A DNA stretch of 64,000 bases, taken from NCBI RefSeq assembly GCF_000001735.4, contig NC_003074.8, positions 2,356,101 to 2,420,100 of the forward strand. The letters run 5' to 3'. The DNA is from Arabidopsis thaliana (taxonomy: Eukaryota; Streptophyta; Magnoliopsida; Brassicales; Brassicaceae). A program made the translations under genes and the position numbers. The notes under the pieces are model-generated. The model was not told the origin of the DNA. It saw only the letters and a program-made list of their open reading frames with translations, and ran no database searches. Shown here in pieces: positions 11,356-23,849 of this stretch; the stretch's first letter is position 1; each line of letters begins with the position of its first letter.

Positions 11356-14300
11356 ATGGAGTCGATACAGAGCCGAGTGGAATCGTGGATCAGAGACCAG
11401 AGGGCAAGGTTCTTACGGGTTTCGTGGGGACCGATTCAATGGAGGTTCCGGTGGCCACCATGGAACGGAGGAGATGCGGATCAAAGGATTAAGATCCGTC
11501 GGGAATACGAGAAGCGCAAAAAGCAAATTGAGGATCTCTGTCTCGCACTTAAATCAGAGTCTGTCGAAGATTTACAAGACATACTCTGTTGCATGGTACT
11601 CTCCGAGTGTGTTTACAAGGTGATTAATCTTATTCTTTCATTAACCTTTTATATAATGTTAATCAATTTAGTCTCGTTGAATTACAAGGAACAATTAATT
11701 AGTTAACTAAGAGGTTCTGTTAGTTAGTTAGTTACAAGGCTGGTCTAACTAGTTCATATATATGTATACATCTGTGTTCTCTTTATTCGAATTATTACTT
11801 AAAATGTAACTTTGTAATGAGATATATAGGTAGAGAAATTTAGAGAAGCTCTGTTTATGCTATTGCATTGTTATTTTAATGGGGGTTGTATTATGATAGA
11901 GACCTGCAAGTGAGATGGTTCGAGCTGTTAACAAATTTAAAGCGGACTTCGGTGGCCAATTTATTTCGTTGGAGAGAGTTCAACCTTCATCAGATCACGT
12001 TCCTCACAGGTAACTATGTAGTTGGAATGATTTTGTAACTTCCTATAAATGTATTTTTTGCGCTCTTTAGTTTCTACTTTACAGAAATATTTTGTGTTTA
12101 TTGAGTGAGTGATTGATTATTAATTTTGCTCTTTATGCTCAAAGTTGGTTTCATTTATTTGGAAATTAACTTAAAAGAAACTATCTTAATGCAGGTATCT
12201 ACTTGCTGAGGCAGGTGATACATTGTTTGCATCCTTTGTTGGAACTAGGCAATATAAGTAAGTCTTGGAGTTTTCTATTCCCTGGAAAACAAAATAGGTC
12301 AGATGTTAAAGGTGTGTGTTTTCATTCGTGGGTGTGTTCTAGGGACATCATGGCCGATGCAAATATACTTCAAGGACACATATTTCACGATGATGTCGCA
12401 GAGGATGAATGTATCGAAGCATCTGAGCCTATACAGAGTGAACCACTTAAGAATAATGGAGAGGGTTTGCGGAATCCTAAGCAACTTAGACAGAAGCCCA
12501 AACCTGCTGCTCATCGGGTATGCTTGTGGCATGTTGAAGTAGATTTCTTTTCTTTTGTATTTTCAGTACACTGTGATTTTTTGCAAGAATGTGTTCTTAT
12601 TTTGTAAATCTCCTTAAATTTTAACAACTAGGGGTTCTTGGCTCGTGCAAAGGGGATTCCTGCTCTGGAACTTTATAGGCTTGCTCAGAAAAAGAAACGA
12701 AAACTTGTATTATGTGGACACTCACTTGGTGGAGCTGTAAGTCTGATTGCTTTAGATGTTCTTACCTTTGTAGCTCATTGTCTATATCTGTCTCTTTGTT
12801 GATTCCCGGGTGTTAATATACGTAGGTAGCTGCGTTGGCTACACTCGCCATATTGAGGGTTGTTGCTGCATCTTCAAAGAGAGGAAATGAAAATATTCAT
12901 GTCAAATGTATAACCTTTTCCCAACCTCCTGTTGGAAATGCTGCGTTGAGAGAGTATGTTTTTGGAGCACTAGTTAAACATACAGCTGGGATTAGTAATA
13001 GCATTCTCATAACGTTTGCCTCGCTTGGTTTTGTTTTTTGCAGTTATGTTCATGAAAAAGGGTGGCATCATTATTTCAAAAGCTACTGCATTCCTGAAGA
13101 TTTGGTCCCGAGGATATTATCTCCTGCATATTTTCATCATTACAATGAACAAAGAATCTCAATGGCTGGAGAGACTGAAGCCACAAATGGCCAGGGCGTA
13201 ACATCAGAGGCAGAAAAGAGAAAAACTAAGGAGCACGAGCAGTTGGTCATTGGTGTTGGCCCTGTTCAGAACTCATTCTGGAGGCTTTCAAAACTTGTCC
13301 CCCTAGAGGCTGTTAAGAAACAATTGGATAGGTACATAGGAAAGAAAGAGGATCCTGCAGAGACGTCTACTGCAAATGAATCCGCAGTGTTAGCTCCTAT
13401 TAGAGACGTGGTTATTGAACCACAATCTCTTGAAATAGAAGAGGGTAAGGATGGTATATCTCTCAAGCCATTGCCAGATGCTGGTAATGGACCAACAGTT
13501 AGTGGAAGAAGTGGAGGAAAGACCAATTCGCCTAATGGGTTCAGGGTTCCTTATCTACCCTCTTACGTTCCATTTGGAGAGGTAGATATTATTACTAATT
13601 TATAAACGTGATAAGCTATAGGAATACGATAGTACTTAATCTACTTGACTTTGCCAAGCTTGGAAATGCTAATTGTAGCTATCTTTCAATGGCATATAAT
13701 CTGCTTTGATGGTTCTTTTTTTCAGTAGAATCATTATTCATGAGGCCTTGAGAAAAATTGACAGCTCATTAAGTTTGTTTTGTGTATTACAGCTATATCT
13801 CTTGGGAACTGCATCTGTAGAATCACTTTCAGAAGGAGAGTACTCTAAATTGACATCGGTACGAGCTTCTTTTCCTCATAAATAATAAGTGAATTTATCC
13901 AAACAATCTAAGGCCTACTAGATCAAGTTCCTTTGATTTTGGAGTTCTCTAACTTAAAGTACTTGTATATTCGGATGCTTGATATCTTGATGCTCAATTT
14001 TGTAGTATGTTTGGTTTCTGCCGTTATGTACTTATTTTCATATTGAAGTTCTCTTATTTGGTTGCATTTTTTTGGCAAAGATATTTTCAGGTCAGATCTG
14101 TGATAACCGAACTGAGAGAACGTCTTCAGTCACATTCTATGAAGTCCTATAGGTCTCGCTTCCAGAGGTGATAGTTCCTCTCTAGTCCGGATTTTCAGAT
14201 GTGGGCTGGTTACCTCTTGATTCATGCATAAGGAGGTGACTAGTTTTGGTATGCTTTTTCACTGAAATGCTTCTCTCTTCTTGTAGAATACATGACCTCT

Positions 14301-16138
14301 GCATGGATGTTGATGGTTTTTTTGGAGTGGATCAACAGAAGCAGTTTCCACATCTACAACAGTGGCTTGGACTTGCTGTCGGTGGTAGCATAGAACTTGG
14401 GCACATTGTTGAATCACCGGTTATTAGAACCGCCACTTCTATCGCTCCTCTTGGCTGGAAAGGCGTTCCGGGTGATAAGAATGCAGAACTTCTAAAGGTT
14501 GATATCACTGGATTTGGCTTGCATTTGTGTTCTTTTGTACATGCACAAGTGAATGGCAACTGGTATGACGCTTTTTCTTTCTTTTCTGATTGATGACCTA
14601 TATATGTGATACAATTGTTAAGTATCAGTAATGATCTCTCTCTAGGTGCTCAACTACTGTGGAATCTTTCCCTACAACACCTGCTTATTCTTCAGATAAT
14701 GTAGAACAGACAGAACTACAGAAAATTAGGGTGGTCATTGGAGCTCCTCTGAAACGACCTCCAAGCAATCAGATAGTTGAAGATCCTTTGGTTCCTATGT
14801 TCTCGTCTGTTGATTCGAAAACCGGTTTTCCAAAGGAAGGAATCAACCTAGGATTTTTTCAAGAGGACAAGTTTGTCCGTCCTGAAGGTTTGGAAGACTT
14901 GTATATATTCTGCACTAGTGATTTCGCTACTGTAGCTAAGGAAGTTGAGGTCAGAACACGGAGGGTGAGACTACTCGGGCTTGAGGTACTTCCATTTCTT
15001 GCTTGATTGGGATAACATTTCTTGCTTTCATACATTGCATGTAATTGTAAAGTCTGGCTCATTTGTCTGCGTAGGGTGCTGGTAAAACCTCTCTATTCCG
15101 CGCTATACTGGGCCAAAGCATGCTAAGTTCGATGACTCATGTGGAAAATCTTCAGATACAATCTGATGTTCAAGAATGTATTATTGGTGGTGTTTGCTAC
15201 TCGGACACTGTGGGCGTAAACCTGCAGGTTGATTTCTTCACATTCTGGTTCCACGTGTTTTAAGTTACATTTTTTTCACATAACTGTGAAATTCTTTTTG
15301 GTATCCTGATGCAGGAGCTGCACTTAGAGGCATCTCGCTTCAGAGAAGAACTATGGAAAGGAGTTCGTAATCTAAGTAAAAAGATAGATTTAATTATTCT
15401 TGTGCACAATCTCTCTCACAGAATACCACGTTACCAAAACTCAACAACACTACTGCAGCAACAGCAACCAGCACTTGCTCTTCTGTTAGATGAGGTTAAA
15501 TCTCTTGGTATCCCTTGGGTCCTCGCCATAACAAACAAGTTCTCAGTCAGTGCCCATCAGCAGAAATCCGCTATCGAAGCTGTACTTCAGGCATACCAAG
15601 CGTCTCCAAACACAACCGGAATTGTCAACTCTATCCCTTATATTATTTCTGGCTCTGGAACTTCCTCATTGCCTTGGGCAGCTGTGAATGCGGGAAATGA
15701 CGGATCAGTAGGCGTACCGAAGATGATATTCGCTCCACTCGACCTTGTCAAAAAGCCGTTTCAGAGAAAAGACACTGTTTTTCCAGTGGATGGTGTGAAT
15801 TCTCTTTGCGAGCTTGTCCATCGTGTCCTTCAAACTCAAGAAGAAGCTTGCTTTGAGGTATTATTACTCTCTTACCTGATTCAGTGCTTAATGAAAATAA
15901 TGATATTGATGTCGTTGTAATGCCCAAGTCACTTCAATTTTATATCTCTCCATTAAACTTTCAGGAACTTGCTAGAGACAGACTGCTGGTGGAACTAGCC
16001 AAAGACCGTGTCGTAGATGGTTCACAGGCCAAGTCATCATCAATGTCAGCAGCAGCTGTAGGTGCTTCACTTGGAGCTGGTCTTGGCCTTGTCTTGGCAG
16101 TAGTAATGGGTGCTGGTTCCGCTTTACGAAAACCCTGA
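11356..16138 (+). CDS. Class 3 lipase fused to a P-loop GTPase-like domain
   Basis: Fourteen exons: 11356-11619, 11900-12009, 12195-12257, 12343-12517, 12632-12736, 12826-12953, 13044-13581, 13793-13858, 14091-14167, 14287-14562, 14646-14985, 15075-15227, 15315-15857, 15965-16138; phases close to about 1003 residues. Residues 233-239 are GHSLGGA, the lipase nucleophile elbow with Ser about 235, so the N-terminal half is a class 3 (DAG/TAG-type) alpha/beta hydrolase. From about residue 708 the chain reads RLLGLEGAGKTSLFRAILGQ, a Walker A/G1 loop. It is followed by DTVG (G3-like) and AITNKFS (G4-like, lacking the usual Asp), so a second, GTPase-like domain is present. A glycine/alanine-rich hydrophobic segment just before the C-terminus (AAAVGASLGAGLGLVLAVVM) may insert in membrane. 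The substrate is unknown. Confidence 0.93.
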
Positions 16139-16384
16139 TTGTACTTGATCAACCATTCCATCTGTTAATGTTATATATTTTTCTATGTACATAACTCCCA
16201 CTAAAGTTCATGTTTTCGCCATTTTCTCTATTCGGTCAGGTCATTTTTGTTTAATCCCTCGGCCAGAACCAATGTGTAGTATCAAGACAAAACAGATTGC
16301 AAGTATCTTATTATAAGTCTGACTTCATAAATGATAATTATAACCTTATAAAGCTTTCTCTGGTAAAAACAAGATTGATTGAAA
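16139..16384. other. Convergent 3' ends, lipase and RABA5b
   Basis: 246 bases between the two stop codons; the 3' UTRs of the opposing genes must abut or overlap here. Confidence 0.7.
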
Positions 16385-17382
16385 TCATCGGGAGCAACAA
16401 GACGGATTCCGCCAAGAGCTCTCGGAGCCATCTTGGTTGTTGACAAGGCTGACCCGGTTAACGGAAAGCTCTGCTTTGTAAGCATCAGAGTTGAGAAGTT
16501 TGCGGCTGACATTGTTGAAGATCTCTCTGATAACGATCTCAAAGGCTTTGTCTACATTTGTGGCGTCCAGAGCCGATGTTTCCATAAAGAACAATCCTTC
16601 TTCCTCCGCAAGAGCTTTCCCTTCCTCCACACTCACCGCTCTTATATCCTCCAAATCGCATTTATTCCCAACTAGCATTTGTGCCACTGCCGTGTCACAA
16701 TGAGCTTGCGAGGTAACAAAACAAAGTGTTAGGGATTTGTCTTGAATTCACAAACAAATAATCTTAAACTTGAGGAACAAAACAGAGTATCTTCTCAGCT
16801 CAGTGAAACCAATCACCTCTCACTGCCTCAAGCTAAAAATAGAATCAATGAAGAATGACCCAGATTCATAGCAGCAGAATCCACTAATGGTGATCAATTC
16901 TAAGTGTTTGGATTCACAAACTCCAAAAGATTGTTCCAAAACAGAGAGAGAATAAGAGCACCTTAGTCATTTATAGAATCCATCAATGGTGCTCAACGAC
17001 ATCAACAGATTTCCTCAGAGAAAAGAGTGAGAAGGGAAGAAGACTTACTGTTGAGTTCCTGGAGCCAACGTTTAACGCTTTCGAAAGTGTCACCTCGAGT
17101 GATGTCATAAACGATGAGAGCACCAAAAGCACCTCTGTAATAAGCAGAAGTGACAGCTCTAAACCTCTCTTGACCAGCAGTGTCCCAGATCTGAGCTTTC
17201 ACTTCTTTCCCTTCGATTTCAACCAGCTGCGTCTGAAATTCCACTCCGATTGTCGCTTTTGAGTTCGTGTCGAACTCATCCCGCGAAAATCGAGACAGCA
17301 AGTTCGATTTTCCGACAGCGGAATCGCCGATTAGGACAATCTTGAACAGGTACTCTTCTCCTCGGTCATCTTCCTTACCCAT
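16385..17382 (-). CDS. RABA5b: Rab GTPase RABA5b (Rab11 class)
   Basis: Two exons, 17049-17382 and 16385-16704, split within the codon for Thr in the sequence WLQELNT/HCDTAV; 217 residues. All Rab motifs are intact: GDSAVGKS at residues 19-26, effector TIGVEF, WDTAGQE, NKCD and ETSA. The C-terminus ends in CCSR, a double-cysteine geranylgeranylation signal. RabA/Rab11 GTPases act in trans-Golgi, recycling-endosome and cell-plate traffic. Assignment to A5b rather than another A5 member is from remembered sequence and gene order. Confidence 0.93.
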
Positions 17383-18078
17383 CTTCTTCTACTTCTTCGA
17401 GACTGTGGAGAATTTTTTGCAAGCTTTGAAGAAGCTTTGATAAGTGGTAAAGTGGTGACAGACAAGCTGCGTGATTGGCGGGGTTTCCTATAGACAAACT
17501 CATTAAATTCTTAATTAATTACGTTTAAAGATTTTGATTAGTGCCAAAGTTTAGGCTTTTTTAATTTTGCTAAAATTCGAAAACACCTAATCCTCTTAAA
17601 ATTTGCTAGATAACATTTAATTTTCTGAAAATAAGTTTCTATTAAATGAAGAAAAAAATATACATTTCTCAACTACATTTCCATAGTTTCCTCATATTTA
17701 TTTCAACCACCATATTCAAAATTCAAACTATATTTCAAAAGCTTACAAAAACCTTTATCAAAAAAGAAAGAAAGAAAGAGTCAAAAACTGCTACCAGCCA
17801 GTTTTATACATCTGACTACACAAAATTGACTAGTGAGGGAATCACACAGAAATTGTGTGGCTGGATAACTATTTTTGAATCAACTATAGAACATCAAATC
17901 TAGTCGCAGTGAGTACAATTTTGAGTAGATATGTTATCAATACAAATATACTAAAACTTGGTATAGGATTATGAACAATTTGGTATAGGGGTTCCTTATT
18001 ATTTCACACCCAAGTATGGTTACAGAGAATACACAACAATGTAACTTCAAGTTTGTACATAAATAGCTTGAGGCTGCT
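17383..18078. other. RABA5b promoter and SYNC2 3' UTR
   Basis: AT-rich. An 85-codon frame at 17646-17903 is lysine/isoleucine-rich low complexity with an AAAG run near 17764-17781 and has no gene support. Confidence 0.6.
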
Positions 18079-20544
18079 TTAATTGTTTGCTTTGCCCCAA
18101 CTTCTTGGGAAAGGAATGGCATCTTTGATATCAGGAAGCCCGGTCGCATACAGAAGCATTTGTTCCATGCTTAGGCTTATTCCTGAATGTTTCACTGTCC
18201 CATGCCTCCTTAAATCTAAGTACCACTCGAACTTCTCCCTCGTGAATCCGGATTCCCCGATCCTCGCATCCAGAATCTCAAACCGTTCTTCGTTTTGGCT
18301 CCCGGTGATCACAACACCAACCTGTAAAAAACGTGAAGACTTTTGACCCTGCAACGTCCTAATTTTTGATAAAAGTGTTGTTTGGTTCAGTTCTTACCTT
18401 TGGTACGACCAGATCAAACGCTGCTACAGTCTTCTTATCATCATTCAACCTTACGTAAAACTGTTTAATTGCTTTCGGGTAGGTATGTACAATTACAGGA
18501 CCTTTGTAGATCTCATCAGTCAGATAACTGCAACATTGAACGATACACAGAGAATTTAAATCGGATCTTGAAACAAAGACTCAATTGGCAAAAACAATAC
18601 CTTAGATGCTCTGTTGTTAAAGCAACTCCCCACTCAGGCTTGGTTTCAAATTTTGTAGTGGTTGCCTGTTTTAGAGAATCAGATCATTATGGTATAGCAA
18701 CACACCAGCATATAGGAACTGTATGGGATTTGAGAGTGATTTACCTTTTGCAGAAGACTAATCACTTCGGTATAGGAGAATCTCAAAAGGGAGCTGGATG
18801 CTGTTGCTTCGAGACGTGTGGTGATGGTCTTGTCAACTCGTTTTGATATGAATTTCATGTCTTCATCGCGATTTTCCAGAACATATTTGCAGAGGAACTT
18901 GAAGTATTCATCAGCACAATCCATAGCATCCTGTAACAGTCAAACGAAACAAGTTACCATTTGTTAAATATCATTGAATAGCATCTACCGAAAATCAGTG
19001 TTATAAGAATCTTACATCCAATTCCGCGAAAGCCATTTCGGTTTCCACATTCCACTTCTCTGCCAAATGCCTTGCATTGTCAATTTTATCAGCTATGAAT
19101 CTTGGTCCAAAGGTATAAACTTTTCCAAGTGCAGAAGCATAGCTCTCAAGATGAAACCTCCCAGAAGCAGTCAGATAAGTGTCGCGACCAAAGAAATCTT
19201 TCGAGAAATCAAGCTTCTCAGGTTTGACCAAAGTTCCTGTTTTGGATTTTTGTTTCATCTCAATCTGCGATGCAAGATCGTTCGTTTTCTTCAAGTCGTG
19301 TACAGCAGCAACCACGGTTTCTCGGTTGCTGTCGGATCTCTTGAGGTGATCAATAAGCCTCGTCTTTTCCTTTATCACAGCCTTTACGGTGTCAATGCTA
19401 AATCCATCTTTTTCTTGGACAGGAGGCTTCTTCTCCTCTTTATCATCAGTTTTACCTAAAAGAGTAGTGACCCTAAACATTTCGCCAAATCCAGTGGTTG
19501 TTGTGATGACTGGTACTTGAACATACTGAAACCCATGGTATTGAAGGAATGTGTGGCTTGCTAAGGTTAGCGCACTGTGGACTCGAGTCACCGACCCAAC
19601 CTTCACCAACAATAGAAGAGAAATATATATTAACCTCATTGCCCTTTCATGACATAGTTAGATAAAAAAAGAAGAACATAAAACCAGAGTCCTAAGATCA
19701 TCTGAGAAAAATGTTAAAATATAGTTATACCGTAGTTGTGCGGGGACGGAAATGAGAGAAGTCTCTAAGCATATGCAGAGGAAGCTGTTTCTTCGAGAGT
19801 GGATACTTCTCTGGATCCACTGTTCCAACATGAAGAAGCTTCTCTGCCTCAAGCTCAATTACATGTTTTGCAGAAGCAGCCAATGGTAGTCTTAACACAC
19901 CTTCAGCTACAATACAAGTCCCTAGAGCCATAAGCTGAGTTGCTGGAACAGTTGACAACGCAGAATCAACAACAACCTGAGAGGGGAATAAACAAAGTTA
20001 GACTCTTAAAAAAGTTCTAATTGGCATTTCATCGAACATCTTATGCGCCAAAAATGTATTGAAATCAAACATCATAACCTACCTGGAGACTGGAGATGGA
20101 GGAGCCATCACTGATCAAGAAGTAAAAAACATACTCCGGTGGTGGCACGGCCTTCTGACCGGCGAGTTCTGTCTTATCAAAGATTGGATAAGTCTTACCA
20201 CCACCGCTCAGTACATCGAAAAATCTCTTGAAAATATTCATTTTCGATTGGATTATCTCCGTGCACCTAATGTTGGCCGTCGTATGAGCTTGATCCCCAC
20301 CACTCGACGGCGAAGGGGCGGCAACTACAGGCAGAGGAGGAGGAGGAGAATTTTTCTTAACCGCTCTAGCAGACTTAACCCAACCACCAATCACAACCCT
20401 TTTCCCAGCCAATCCTGCGCCGCGGTCGCTCCGATCAAGCAGAGTCTTTAACTCGACCCGTTTCGAATACTTTGACAACGTTATGGGTTTCGGAGAGAGA
20501 TCATTATCGTGCTCTTTCTGATGGGTTTTTCCATGAGATTCCAT
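18079..20544 (-). CDS. SYNC2: Cytosolic-type asparaginyl-tRNA synthetase 2
   Basis: Seven exons: 20083-20544, 19731-19976, 19016-19600, 18745-18930, 18601-18665, 18398-18527, 18079-18321; phases close to 638 residues. Class IIb synthetase: an N-terminal OB-fold begins near residue 50 ([13 protein letters not shown]) and resumes after residue 150 ([13 protein letters not shown]). Catalytic core blocks include [38 protein letters not shown] and, near the end, [16 protein letters not shown] (motif 3 region). Two insertions are notable: a Pro-rich and Lys-rich stretch of about 70 residues inside the OB-fold, and a WHEP-like helical hairpin at about residues 306-361 within the catalytic domain. 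It charges tRNA(Asn). Confidence 0.95.
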
Positions 20545-22249
20545 TTTGGGTATTTTAGAGTAATCCGATAAATCGGAAGGTTGAGGAAGAAGAGTGGGAG
20601 AAACTGAGAGGAAGATTTGAGTTTAGTGAGGTTCCTTGAGTTGGATAAATCAAAAGAGAAGAAGAGATTATATATAAACATGATGATTACTTGAAGATAA
20701 TTGAATTTGAGAGATTAGAGGAAGTTTAGATTGTTGGAACAAGGAAAAGGATTGTTTCAGTGTTGCGGAGAGAAGCCAGAGAGAGCAGAGAAGGAGAGAG
20801 AGAAAGGCAAAGTTTGGTATTCTTCAAGGTTTGGATATTCGCGGGAACTGTGTCTCAAACAGTTCATATTGAGGGTTTTAAACCTGAATAATTGTAATTT
20901 TGAGGCCCAAATGGCCCAATAGATTTTTGATTAATTTGCAATTCACACCCTGGCGCTCACATATATGTCGAAATTCAACTAGTATTTTTCGTTTCTTCTG
21001 AAATTCTACTAGTATTTAGATTAACAACTGATTTTGTTCCAAAAAAAATATGTTAAAATGAATGATCCAACAATACATGATTTTGGTTGTATTTCCAAAG
21101 TATTTATTAACCACTTATTCTCTAAAGTTACTATCCTAAAGTATATAACTGAATGTCCAATTTAAATGGTCTATACCTTATGGTTGGTTATAAATGAATT
21201 TAGCTAGGTAATGAAAAATAAACCGAATAAATCCCCAGTTATTTTAATAAATCGGTTTATTTCAAATGCCTCTTATTTTTTAATTGTGATCTTATTTGCC
21301 TAAAACCATTTTGATTTTTGAGAAAGTTAAAACGGCCAGTTGTATTGTATCGATTGTAATTAGGTACGAATCTTGTCATTAAGCATTAAGCAGTTGGAAA
21401 AAGAAAAGGAGAATGGAATGGGGTCACATGTACACGAATTGTAATGATGGTTAGCACGAGAGGTACAAAACCTATGGCCGAATAAATCACTATTAAGATA
21501 ATTAACCTTTTGATAAGAAATAGTATTTCTCCCAACTAAACGTAGGCTTGAGGTCTAGAATTTGCAGACGAAAGCAACATGTTTTAATAATCCCCCTGTT
21601 GTTACAAAAGAAACTGTATTACCCTAACAGACTTTATAGACTATCGTAGAGTGGCCAATGATCCAACAAAATGCCAATATTATCTTCCAAGTTCTTACTA
21701 AACTAATGGAAACTTTGTATAAGTCTTGAAAACTTTCGGCTAAAACATTAGAATTAAGCTAGGGGACTTATACTTCCTCATTTATCTCTCAACCAATAAA
21801 ATCTCAAGTCCAAGGAATTCCACTAACTATGGAATTTCTAATTCAGAAATTGAAGAAGTTAGAGTATGTGTCACCAAAAATTAGTTTTACGATCCCCAAA
21901 ACTCAAAATGTATTTGTAAGGCTGAAATTATTGTGGATCAGTTTGACTTAGATTTATGATCTATCTTTAACTTGATTAGTATAGTATTTGAGAGATTGAA
22001 ATGGAATATTATTCAAAAAGGTTAACCTCCTATCCTACTCACCATAGGCCTTCATGATGCTCATAATCATTGCCTCTTCAATGATTTAAAGCTCTTTTGA
22101 TCCCGAGCTTTACACATCATCGATCATCACTCACTCACTTCTTCTTCTACTTATATAAATCCACGTTCAAGAACTTGCAAATTAGAGAACCAAACTTTGA
22201 TATTTAAATCAAATCCGAAAGACATAATAAAAAAGAAGAAGAAGGAAAT
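20545..22249. other. SYNC2 leader and intergenic region
   Basis: SYNC2 5' leader to about 20700, then AT-rich DNA. A 63-codon frame at 20731-20922 lies in this head region and looks like chance. A diverged repeat of about 28 bases ending in CTAGTATTT occurs at about 20969-21018. The right end holds the promoter of the small gene at 22250. Confidence 0.6.
22152..22159 (+). promoter_or_regulatory. TATA box of small basic protein gene
   Basis: TATATAAA about 98 bases before the ATG at 22250, preceded by a pyrimidine-rich patch; supports that the short frame is a real gene. Confidence 0.6.
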
Positions 22250-22546
22250 ATGGTAAGAAGAAACGCAGTTCATGCCATGTCAAGTCTTCCGTCAAGGTCC
22301 TGGTGGCCGCAACAACGAAGGAAAGGAAAACGAGTCGTCGTGCGGTTAGGAAACCGGCGACGAGGGTTTTTGGTGGGGCCACCGCGGATGGTTATGCAGA
22401 GATGGAGGATGAACATGGGAAAGCCGATGAAGATGATGAGAAGTATCATTTTGGGGATACTCTCAAATGGTGGAAATGTTAAGTTCTTAGATGCTTACCT
22501 TTGGTCTTTACCAATCTTACGTCCTCACTTGTTTCCACTGTGTTGA
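22250..22546 (+). CDS. Small basic plant protein, function unknown
   Basis: Intronless frame of 98 codons. The N-terminal half is very basic (RRKGKRVVVRLGNRRRGFLVG), the middle is Met-rich, and the C-terminus is hydrophobic with aromatic residues and ends LWSLPILRPHLFPLC. I believe this RRGF...LRPxLFPLC layout recurs in a small Brassicaceae protein family, but that is memory. Support: good TATA box upstream, isolated position, and A/T-rich 3' flank with AATAAA-like signals. No signal peptide or known domain. Confidence 0.62.
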   Translation: MVRRNAVHAMSSLPSRSWWPQQRRKGKRVVVRLGNRRRGFLVGPPRMVMQRWRMNMGKPMKMMRSIILGILSNGGNVKFLDAYLWSLPILRPHLFPLC

Positions 22547-23150
22547 TTTTTGTAATACCAATTTCTACTTGTGAGACTGTAATATTTATTTATCTTGTTC
22601 TTATTTTTTTTGTGTGAATCAAAATAATCGGCTTCATAATAAATCTTTATTCTTGCTAGCTTCTTCTTTAAGAGTCGAGGTTAATGAAAACAACTAGTTT
22701 TGAGTTTTTTTTTTTGTGTGTCATGGATTACTAATTTACTACCAACAACAAAGTAAATATTATGCTAGTGAAAGAAAAAGAAAAAAATGATGCATGAATT
22801 CTTAAATTTTGACAATATTAAACATGAAATTGACCAAATATTTCATTTTTCTCAAAAATAAGAATTTTAGTTTGTGTATATATAGAATTTAGTTAACAAT
22901 TATGTATAACAACAAAAATGCTAAAAATCTATATAAAAGTTACTATTAGTTTAAAAAAAAAAATAGTATTAGTTATTTAAAAGTTATTACTTATTAGTGT
23001 TTATTTACAAATAGTATTAATGATTTAAAAGGATGAAAGATATAATTCTTATTAAAGGACGAAAATAATAATTTTGGACAGATTTGGGTTTTATATCTGA
23101 AAGACTCAAAAACCTATCGTCATTTATCTTCAACAGGCGGAATAACGGAG
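22547..23150. other. Intergenic AT-rich region
   Basis: 3' UTR of the small gene, then very AT-rich DNA with A/T homopolymers and repeated TAGTATTA-type words; nothing coding. Confidence 0.6.
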
Positions 23151-23849
23151 ATGGCCGCCATTACAGCTCTCACTCTCCGCTCTCCTGTTTATCTCCCATC
23201 ATCTGCCACAAGCCCTAGATTCCATGGCTTCACCAATCAACCACCACCAGCTCGTCTCTTCTTTCCTCTTAACCCCTTCCCTTCTCTATCAATCCAAAAC
23301 CCTAAATCCATCCGAATTTCCGCATCCGCTTCGCCGATAACAACACCAATCCTCCAGACGGAGAAGTCAACAGCTCGGTCATCGACACTCACCGGGTCCA
23401 CTCGGTCTCTCGCTACTCTCGCGGCTTTAGCAATCGCTGTAACCAGAGTCCTAGCTCAGAAACTCTCTCTCGCAATCCAGACTTCAAGTCCCGTAATCGC
23501 CGACGGGTTACGATTCTCTCTCAGTACCGCCGGACCTGTCTTCTTCGCGTCTCTCCGGGATCGTCCTCCGGGATACTTGAACACGCCGCTGACGGTTGTT
23601 GCGGTGGGGATAAAGAAGTGGCTAGACATTTACAGTGGGGTATTGATGGTTAGGGTTTTGCTGAGTTGGTTCCCTAATATCCCTTGGGAAAGACAGCCTT
23701 TGTCTGCCATTAGAGATCTCTGTGATCCTTACTTGAATCTCTTCAGAAACATCATTCCTCCTATCTTCGATACGCTTGATGTTAGTCCATTGCTTGCTTT
23801 CGCGGTTCTTGGTACACTTGGATCGATTGTTCATGGCAGCACTGGGTAG
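23151..23849 (+). CDS. YLMG1-1: YlmG/YGGT-family chloroplast membrane protein
   Basis: Intronless, 232 residues. The first 60-70 residues are Ser/Thr/Pro/Arg-rich with few acidic residues, a typical chloroplast transit peptide. A hydrophobic middle and a C-terminal YGGT domain follow (VRVLLSWFPNIPWERQPLSA, then DPYLNLFRNIIPPIFDTLDV and SPLLAFAVLGTLGS), giving two conserved transmembrane helices with the Pro-rich loop between them. YlmG proteins are cyanobacterial in origin and affect nucleoid partitioning and thylakoid/photosystem assembly. The ATG lies in ATGGCCGCC context. Confidence 0.95.
   Translation: MAAITALTLRSPVYLPSSATSPRFHGFTNQPPPARLFFPLNPFPSLSIQNPKSIRISASASPITTPILQTEKSTARSSTLTGSTRSLATLAALAIAVTRVLAQKLSLAIQTSSPVIADGLRFSLSTAGPVFFASLRDRPPGYLNTPLTVVAVGIKKWLDIYSGVLMVRVLLSWFPNIPWERQPLSAIRDLCDPYLNLFRNIIPPIFDTLDVSPLLAFAVLGTLGSIVHGSTG

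Noticed and set aside
20731-20922. 63-codon plus frame upstream of SYNC2
   Set aside because: Falls in the SYNC2 head region on the opposite strand; Glu/Lys-rich from GAGA tracts.
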